Shown: positions 33,201 through 38,441 of the stretch, piece after piece
Position numbering within the stretch: position 1 is the stretch's first letter
Layout of the letters: every line of letters starts with the position of its first letter
Position numbers and translations under genes: made by a program
NCBI GenBank assembly: GCA_024405395.1
Contig: JAKSOW010000016.1
Location: 1 to 38,441, forward strand
Reading direction: 5' to 3'
From: Kiritimatiellia bacterium
Lineage (GTDB): Bacteria > Verrucomicrobiota > Kiritimatiellia > RFP12 > UBA1067
DNA length: 38,441 nucleotides
Notes under the pieces: generated by a model
The model's database searches: none
Told to the model about the DNA's origin: nothing
What the model saw: the letters and a program-made list of their open reading frames with translations, nothing else

Positions 33201-36200
33201 TCAAGGCTGCGATCGCGGAGCTGAAGGGGACGAATTCCGTCACCTGCACGGGTACGGATGACGACATGGAGGGCCTGGGCCGCTACAACTTCGTGCTCTA
33301 TCTGAACGACGGCTACATGTGGGAGGACGGTTCGCTTGATCCGTTCGGCGCCACCTGGCGCATCAAGGACCCCGCCGTCATCGGCAAGGCGTCGATCGAC
33401 GTGAAGAAGACGGTGTCCTGGACGGAAGGGGCCGACGCGACGATCTCCATCGACGTCCATTCGACGCCCGAGGCGAAGAAGGCCACGCCGAACGTGCTCT
33501 TCATCGCCGGTCTCTGCAGCGCACACGGCTTCTCTCAGGAGGTGCTGAATGCAGCCTTCGACGCGGTGACGGCAGTCGCCAATCTCGACTACTACTTCTA
33601 CAACAAGACGACGGATACGCCTTCGTATACTGGCTCGCTGTCGGTTGGAGAGAAGTTCAACAAGACGATCAACATGGAATCGAACAACCACGGATGCTTG
33701 TATGGTTTCTACGATGCACTCCGTAAGGCCCGTTCGTCCGGCAAGACGTATGACTACATCATCTTCGCCTTCGACCGTACGAAAGTTGCAACGGACTTCC
33801 CGAATAGTCAGCCTACGGACGAAGCCAAGGTGGTTGAGTGGCTCAAGCCGTTCTACGAGAAGAACGCGGTGATCTGGCTCGTCGATAACGATCCCGTAGA
33901 CGATACAACGCACACGATCACCCAGACGCCGTGGTTCCCGAGTCAGCTCGTCTACCAGTCGGGTGGTACGAACGGAAACAAGTGGAAGTCCCTTTATGAC
34001 TATGCGCGTGATGTCTCCAGCATCACGGATACGGCTCGGACTTTTAACGCGTGGCGCGCTTTGATGGGTGTCTTCTGCCCGAGCAAGTATAGCCAGTGCA
34101 CAACGACGCGTTACACCCAGAACAGCAACCACATCATTGCCAACAGTAAGGACACGGTTGCGACGGAAGCGCAGACACGGACGCGGGTGAGCAACCTGGG
34201 CGGCGATGCCATCGAAAATCAGGTCGTCTACAACAACGCGAAGAACGTGGCGACAATCATCGCCGAGGTCATCAAGCCGGTGATCCACACGGTCGGATTG
34301 GACGACAACGTCTGCGTGAACATGGGTCTTGACGTGAAGGATGCATACGGCGAGTGGACGACGAACGAGACGACGATGGGCTGGAAGCCCCTGACGGACA
34401 CCGAGTTGTTGATCACCGAGACGGGCGTGTCGATCGAGCTGCCCGGCATTCAGGACGAAGCGTGGATCCACCTTGACATCGCCGTCGAGGATACGGGCCT
34501 CTTCAAGTCGAGCATCAATGCGACCTACAACGAGCGGACCGGTCTCTGGGAGAAGGATCCGAACGATGGTCCCGTGACGGTGCAGCTGACCCCGAAGGGC
34601 GGTACGAAAATCGTCGCCCAGGACCAGGCGAAGACCGAGGTTGCGTGGTCATACGAGGCGTTCAAGATCACGGGCGAAGTCGTCCATGGCGAAGGCGAGT
34701 TCATCATCAACGGCTTCATCGTGGACGAGGAGTCCGGTATCGACTTCAAGAACGACGGCATCGCGCTCTCGAAGGGATATTCACCGGAAGTCGTCTTCCG
34801 CGGCAAGCCGGGCTGGATTCTCGACTACCTTGAGATCGACGGCGTTCAGGAGCCGTTCACGATGGAGACGTACAACAAGATCTTCGAGAACATCGCCGAG
34901 AACCACGATGTCAAGGTCGGCTTCAAGAACATCCTCGTGGAGAAGCCTTGGCCGGGGACGGCGCCGTATGTGCATCTCTACGACGGCGATGCCTATGGCT
35001 GCCTGATCACAAGTACGCCCAACTTCACGGACGATCTGACGTTCGAGTGGTGGCCGGTCTATTCACAGGAGTCCAACGGCGTCTATTCGGTGGACGGCGG
35101 CCAGATCGAGGTCGTGCGCGACGCGGACGGCAACGTCATCCCGAGGGATGTCTTCGTGCGCATCGCCATCAAGCAACCGGGCTATGAGGATCCGGTGGTC
35201 CTCGACAGCTGGACGGGCGTCAACACGGTGACGATCCTGCCGCGTCCGATCGAAATTTCGATCGACAACCAGTACCAGACGGGTTCGACGCAGATCCCGA
35301 AAAGCTCCTTCACCTTCGAGCAGCTGAATGGTCAGCTTCTGGAAGGTGACGAGATCGTGGTCGACTACTCCTGCACCTATCCGACGACGCAGGGCGGCAA
35401 TGCGCCGATCAATGGTACGGCGAAGATTATCCGCACCAACTCCGACGGGACCAAGACGGACGTGACGAACAACTACGACATCACGGTCAATCCGGGAACC
35501 TACTACTATCCGAAGTCCAATCAGGTGATGGCGAACGCGCCCGACGTGGTCAAGTACTACGATGGTCAGGCGACGGACATCGATGTGACGGTCACGAATC
35601 CGACGAAGGCCCCGACGCAGGCCGAAATCAAGGCGATGAAGGGCAACAGCAACCAGTACAACAACATCCGCAACGGCAATGAGACGAAGAAGATTCTCTA
35701 CAGCACGGATGGTGTGAACTGGTCCGAGGCGGAGCCGACCTTCACGGATGTCGGCGAGTATACGGTGTACTACAAGGTGACCTACCGCTATGACTTCGAA
35801 CATAGCCGATATGGTATGAGCTATTCGAAGGACTCCATCGAGTACGAGTCGTTCGAGAGTTCCGCGAAGATCGTCATCAAGCCGCGTGAGGTCGTGGTGA
35901 CGGCGGGCAGTGCCGAGAAGATCTACGACGGCACGGCGCTGACGCAGCCGAACTATACGGTCACGCCGAGCGATGACCTGAACGGCAAGGGCTTTGCCGA
36001 CGGCGAGGGCTTCACGTCCCTCAACATGACGGCGGGTTCGACGATCACGAATCCGGGCACGGTCGCCAACGTGGCGGATGCAGAACATGCGACGTTCATT
36101 GCGGGCACCGATCTCAAGAACTACAACATCACGTATGTCGACGGTTCGCTCACGGTGACGCAGAATCCGCTCAAGGCCTCCTCCTCGAACAACGAGAAGA

Positions 36201-38441
36201 CCTACGACGGCGAGCCGATCAACTGGACGGGTGTGAACGTGACGGACAAGGACGGCCAGCCGCTCGCCTCCGGTTATACGATCTACTATAAGACCGAGCC
36301 GAACGGCCCGTGGACGACCACGCCGCCGGAACTGCCGACGGATGCGGGCGAGTATCCGATCTTCTGGAAGGTCGATGGTGGCGAGGGCCGGGGCGTCGTC
36401 GAGGACGTGAGCGTGCTCACGATCAAGTCGCGCACGGTGACGCTCGTCGCGGGCGATGCGGAGCAGGACTACACGGGTACGCCGCTCACCTGCACGGACT
36501 TCACGGTGAAGCCGGGCACGGGTGACGACTACGGGTTCATTCCGGGCGAGGGCGTGACGGCGGTCGTGATGACGAAGGACTCCACGATCACCGATCCGGG
36601 CAAGACCGCGAACAAGATCGACACGGGTGCGGTCGGTCAGTGGACGTTCCTCGGCGACACGAAGCCGCAGAACTACACGTTCGTCGTCGAGGATGGCACG
36701 CTGAAGGTCAACTGGTCCAAGGAGATCCGAGTGACCGGCCCGGGCACGCTGACATGGACGGAGCAGATCACCGTGCCGGAGGATGCGGGTGAAGATGACG
36801 TGTTCCTCACGATCACGATCGACGGCGGCGATCCGATCGAGGTGGCGAAGGGCAACATGAACGATCCGAAGCTGGAGAAGCTGGTCTTCGGCGGCGAGAC
36901 GAACATCGAGCACGTGGTCGCCTTCTCCTACACGAACGACTACGGTCCGCAGGCCACCTGCATGGTCTCGGAAGAGGTGTGGGTGCCGTACGACACGAAC
37001 ATCGCCCCGGCGCTCAAGGACGATCCGTCCGCGGCCGACTTCGTGATCACGAACCTCGGCACCGATCCCGAGCAGTTCAACAAGGGAACGACGATCCACA
37101 ACGGCGAACCGCTCGTGACGGTCGGTCTGCTGGACGAGGACGGCGTGCAGACGAACGACGTCGTCAACACGACGACGGATGCGAACACGAAGGGAACCGA
37201 GGACTACTGGTACGTGGTGCCGGATCCGCGCGGCGGCGAGAACACGGTCGCGATGACCGCCCCGACGCTCGAGACGAACGAAGTCGTCACGCTGACCGTC
37301 ACGGTCACGGGCGATGGCGAGTTCTCCTGGGATTCGCTGCTCCAGACCACCGCAGGCGACGGCAAGCACCCCGCGAACATCACGGTGGTCGTGGACGGCC
37401 AGACCAACCAGGTCTACGGCGCCGAGGAGGACTGGACGAAGCACACGATCCACGTCACGGACGAGCCGGGCAAGGACGGCGCCGAGCACCTCATCGAGAT
37501 CATCTACACGCAGGATGGCGACGATTCGTCGTCCGTGGGCTACCTCGACAACCTGACCTGGACGCCGAGCGCGACGCGTGAGGAGATGTACGAGGTCGTC
37601 GACAACGATCCTCCGATGAGCGCAGAAGAGGAACAGAAGTACATCACGATCGTGAATGGTCCCGAGAGCGGATGGATGCCGGCCAAGGACGAGGATGGCA
37701 ACATCACGGGCGTCCGCTCGCCGGACGGCACGGAGGGGACGTCCTCCACGAATGACCTCGATAGCGTCTTCAAGATTGGCGTCGTGGGTTCGGGTGAGAT
37801 CAAGATCGACACGATCACGATCCCTGTGAAAAATCCTGAGGATCCGTCCCGCAATCCCGACGGTGGACTGCTGACGATCACGGTCGACGACCACGTATTC
37901 GAGATCCCGCCGATTCCGGACGACTCCGTCAAATATACGATCACGACGAACGGCGACACGATCGTCATCAAGAACCTGATCATCCAGGTGACGGGCGATC
38001 CCGATGCGCCGCACACGGTCACGTTCGAGTACACCCGCGATGCGGACGATCCGACGGGCAACACGGCCGCAGTCATCGACCACATCACGTGGAAGTCCTA
38101 TGGCGAGCGGGAAGAGGGCGGTTCGTCCTGGCTGCAGGGCAAGGCCCTTTGGATTATCGACCACGAGGACCCGGGCGATGGGTGGGTCTACCTCGCCTTC
38201 GAACCCGAGCTCAAGGTCGAGGAAGAACTCAACGCCTGGGTGACCCGGTCCGACGAGAACGACATGATCCGCGTCAAGTACGGTGAGACGCGCGCAGAGG
38301 CGGATGCCTGCACCCCGGTCATCGCCCACCTCTCCACGAAGGAGGGACACGAGGTCAGGCCGACCAAGGTCTGGATCAAGGTCTCGTTGAACGACCTGAA
38401 CCAGGTGACGGTGGTGAAGCCGGTCGGCTACTGGCGCATCT
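30230..38441 (+). CDS. Giant surface protein, 3' end outside the window
   Basis: Open from ATG 30230 (AGGAG 7 bases upstream) to the window edge: at least 2737 codons. Residues 1-24 are a signal peptide (MRKSSLSIVFAALACC ... AQA). Then, approximately: 27-118 a bacterial-repeat (InlB-like) domain (YVFMGWSES); 140-450 and 488-657 Gly/Thr-rich beta-helix repeats (GGAILNAGTVKIAGGTI); 742-954 a glycine-rich domain (ILVVGGGGAGGS ... DGLVIVRI); 1088-1345 an alpha/beta region resembling a vWA fold without a clear MIDAS; 1884-2162 two or three MBG-like domains (EKIYDGTAL, EKTYDGEPI, EQDYTGTPL); then beta-sandwich-like modules. Probably a cell-surface adhesin or matrix protein. The C-terminus, where a sorting signal would be, is not visible. 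Confidence 0.85.
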   Translation, partial: MRKSSLSIVFAALACCGFVFNAQAARYAKLTVTAGEGGTVAASQSKNSAGTYGKTATTSPSYTSNYGNPSLFTTYAFAKADTDYVFMGWSESKGGTVTSTDNPLTVTISVSNSNNTSGKAAQAARYANFAKAVCKVDSKPYADVQQAMNDIQNGQTLTLLADFPIPMEVPIAKNITIDGNGHTLTRTSATAKLTISAAVTLKNITVDGQNLVSQNALFDVTSAGTLTVQNGAVIKDCKATSGNGGAILNAGTVKIAGGTISGCSTTGLGGAIYNNAGTITMTAGTIDGCSSNGGGAINQQGNGTTTISGGTVKNCTAGTGNSGGVARIVGGTFTITGGTFTGNKSTSSSGGGAFFLNTGTLNISGGTITGNTVTGANATGGAIYCYRNMTALNLSGSPKITGNTNAKGEADNIAVNDQTAKVVQSGNLTSGAEIGIHFPAEDPDGVVFGATTSSYTGAEKFFYDGDTTLTGVKQGTALAWPVRAVAQIGATKYRTLAESVAAAKDGDTIELLTNVKLDADVTIDKNVTLTSAAGKSYTLTRTADTQLNVATGALTLTNLAVDGAQMAATKPLVNVAAGATLNLTTGARVTSATAGGIAAAGTVNVSGNPVVTGNTAAGKASDLVPASANVLNLVGDFTGSIGVLWPRDVAGKELSGRPFGAATTFAGAEKFFFDGQSGVMGAISEDGRLAWPEIKEEVIPMGDDAVVYEGASSATTLPDGDVVLVFDDPSKLNTFTLPKNAKARILVVGGGGAGGSIGMDVNGAAGGGGAGGFIDREQTLDPGTYTVQLGAGGKRVQTVVQSWVGDDGDYSCIKLVDDIVALAKGGGGGGTVKIGGNGTEGGSGGGGAWYGKALVGGLGTEGQGRAGGTPQDQDHGGGGGGAAMAGGVNGTAGTGKTSDITGEVVTYAQGGRGGDKADAAYEAKAGAGAGFGGDGAVKGFGGAGADGLVIVRIHKLFDYVKVPYPEYVDDFVWESGKTRTAFDLNAQNAEFKAAIAELKGTNSVTCTGTDDDMEGLGRYNFVLYLNDGYMWEDGSLDPFGATWRIKDPAVIGKASIDVKKTVSWTEGADATISIDVHSTPEAKKATPNVLFIAGLCSAHGFSQEVLNAAFDAVTAVANLDYYFYNKTTDTPSYTGSLSVGEKFNKTINMESNNHGCLYGFYDALRKARSSGKTYDYIIFAFDRTKVATDFPNSQPTDEAKVVEWLKPFYEKNAVIWLVDNDPVDDTTHTITQTPWFPSQLVYQSGGTNGNKWKSLYDYARDVSSITDTARTFNAWRALMGVFCPSKYSQCTTTRYTQNSNHIIANSKDTVATEAQTRTRVSNLGGDAIENQVVYNNAKNVATIIAEVIKPVIHTVGLDDNVCVNMGLDVKDAYGEWTTNETTMGWKPLTDTELLITETGVSIELPGIQDEAWIHLDIAVEDTGLFKSSINATYNERTGLWEKDPNDGPVTVQLTPKGGTKIVAQDQAKTEVAWSYEAFKITGEVVHGEGEFIINGFIVDEESGIDFKNDGIALSKGYSPEVVFRGKPGWILDYLEIDGVQEPFTMETYNKIFENIAENHDVKVGFKNILVEKPWPGTAPYVHLYDGDAYGCLITSTPNFTDDLTFEWWPVYSQESNGVYSVDGGQIEVVRDADGNVIPRDVFVRIAIKQPGYEDPVVLDSWTGVNTVTILPRPIEISIDNQYQTGSTQIPKSSFTFEQLNGQLLEGDEIVVDYSCTYPTTQGGNAPINGTAKIIRTNSDGTKTDVTNNYDITVNPGTYYYPKSNQVMANAPDVVKYYDGQATDIDVTVTNPTKAPTQAEIKAMKGNSNQYNNIRNGNETKKILYSTDGVNWSEAEPTFTDVGEYTVYYKVTYRYDFEHSRYGMSYSKDSIEYESFESSAKIVIKPREVVVTAGSAEKIYDGTALTQPNYTVTPSDDLNGKGFADGEGFTSLNMTAGSTITNPGTVANVADAEHATFIAGTDLKNYNITYVDGSLTVTQNPLKASSSNNEKTYDGEPINWTGVNVTDKDGQPLASGYTIYYKTEPNGPWTTTPPELPTDAGEYPIFWKVDGGEGRGVVEDVSVLTIKSRTVTLVAGDAEQDYTGTPLTCTDFTVKPGTGDDYGFIPGEGVTAVVMTKDSTITDPGKTANKIDTGAVGQWTFLGDTKPQNYTFVVEDGTLKVNWSKEIRVTGPGTLTWTEQITVPEDAGEDDVFLTITIDGGDPIEVAKGNMNDPKLEKLVFGGETNIEHVVAFSYTNDYGPQATCMVSEEVWVPYDTNIAPALKDDPSAADFVITNLGTDPEQFNKGTTIHNGEPLVTVGLLDEDGVQTNDVVNTTTDANTKGTEDYWYVVPDPRGGENTVAMTAPTLETNEVVTLTVTVTGDGEFSWDSLLQTTAGDGKHPANITVVVDGQTNQVYGAEEDWTKHTIHVTDEPGKDGAEHLIEIIYTQDGDDSSSVGYLDNLTWTPSATREEMYEVVDNDPPMSAEEEQKYITIVNGPESGWMPAKDEDGNITGVRSPDGTEGTSSTNDLDSVFKIGVVGSGEIKIDTITIPVKNPEDPSRNPDGGLLTITVDDHVFEIPPIPDDSVKYTITTNGDTIVIKNLIIQVTGDPDAPHTVTFEYTRDADDPTGNTAAVIDHITWKSYGEREEGGSSWLQGKALWIIDHEDPGDGWVYLAFEPELKVEEELNAWVTRSDENDMIRVKYGETRAEADACTPVIAHLSTKEGHEVRPTKVWIKVSLNDLNQVTVVKPVGYWRI

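Noticed and set aside
30566-34471. 1301-codon open frame on the minus strand
   Set aside because: It is antisense to the giant surface protein, whose plus-strand frame has a signal peptide, ribosome binding site and recognisable domains. The minus product is Arg/Asp/Val-rich with no family resemblance, as expected from GC-rich codon bias.
35063-38350. 1095-codon open frame on the minus strand
   Set aside because: Same reason: an antisense shadow of the giant gene, with a low-complexity Arg/Asp/Val product.

Overview
The window looks like a chromosomal segment of an uncultured bacterium of the PVC superphylum (Kiritimatiellota, Lentisphaerota or Verrucomicrobiota). This is an inference from gene content: an exosortase system with PEP-CTERM-type proteins, a very large Thr/Gly-rich surface protein with beta-helix, glycine-rich and MBG-like domains, and many membrane O-acyltransferases. 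No rRNA, tRNA or other taxonomic marker gene is present.

Region 1 (1-17.7 kb, all +) is a surface polysaccharide cluster. Glycosyltransferases (GT2, GT25, GT8, GT2, GT4, GT4) alternate with four acyltransferase-3 membrane proteins and a remnant of a fifth. A Wzx-type flippase, an SDR oxidoreductase, a GH9-like secreted hydrolase, an alkaline-phosphatase-superfamily enzyme and a STAS-domain protein complete it. Most genes overlap by 1-4 bases (ATGA, GTGA, TTGA, TAATG), so they are probably translated as coupled units. No polymerase or initiating glycosyl-1-phosphate transferase is visible.

Region 2 (17.75-23.8 kb, +) is an exosortase and signalling operon. An exosortase appears split in two: an N-terminal membrane half fused to an EpsI-like domain, then a separate half with the Cys-Arg-His catalytic residues. 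Then follow a receiver/SpoIIE phosphatase/HATPase protein, an Hpt protein and a PAS-PAS-GAF-like-HisKA-HATPase-REC hybrid kinase. The set looks like a phosphorelay feeding a partner-switching module whose antagonist could be the STAS protein of region 1. A bidirectional terminator ends the operon.

Region 3 (23.8-26.7 kb) has a minus-strand pair, a PEP-CTERM-like secreted protein and a membrane-anchored repeat protein, diverging from a plus-strand P-loop ATPase.

Region 4 (26.9-38.4 kb, +) holds two paralogous small secreted proteins. The first is followed by a PEP-CTERM protein coupled to a stand-alone receiver. The second is followed by a surface protein gene open for at least 2737 codons to the window edge. 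Between the two groups lie back-to-back tandem arrays with 22-bp and 11-bp periods.

The strongest new signal is a shared palindrome, TTGTTCA-N6-TGAACAA, found four times and only at promoters: the exosortase operon, the PEP-CTERM-like/ATPase divergent promoter, and both paralogous secreted-protein operons. At three of them exactly 25 bases separate the palindrome from the -10 element. This suggests one unidentified regulator controls both the sorting enzyme and its probable substrates.
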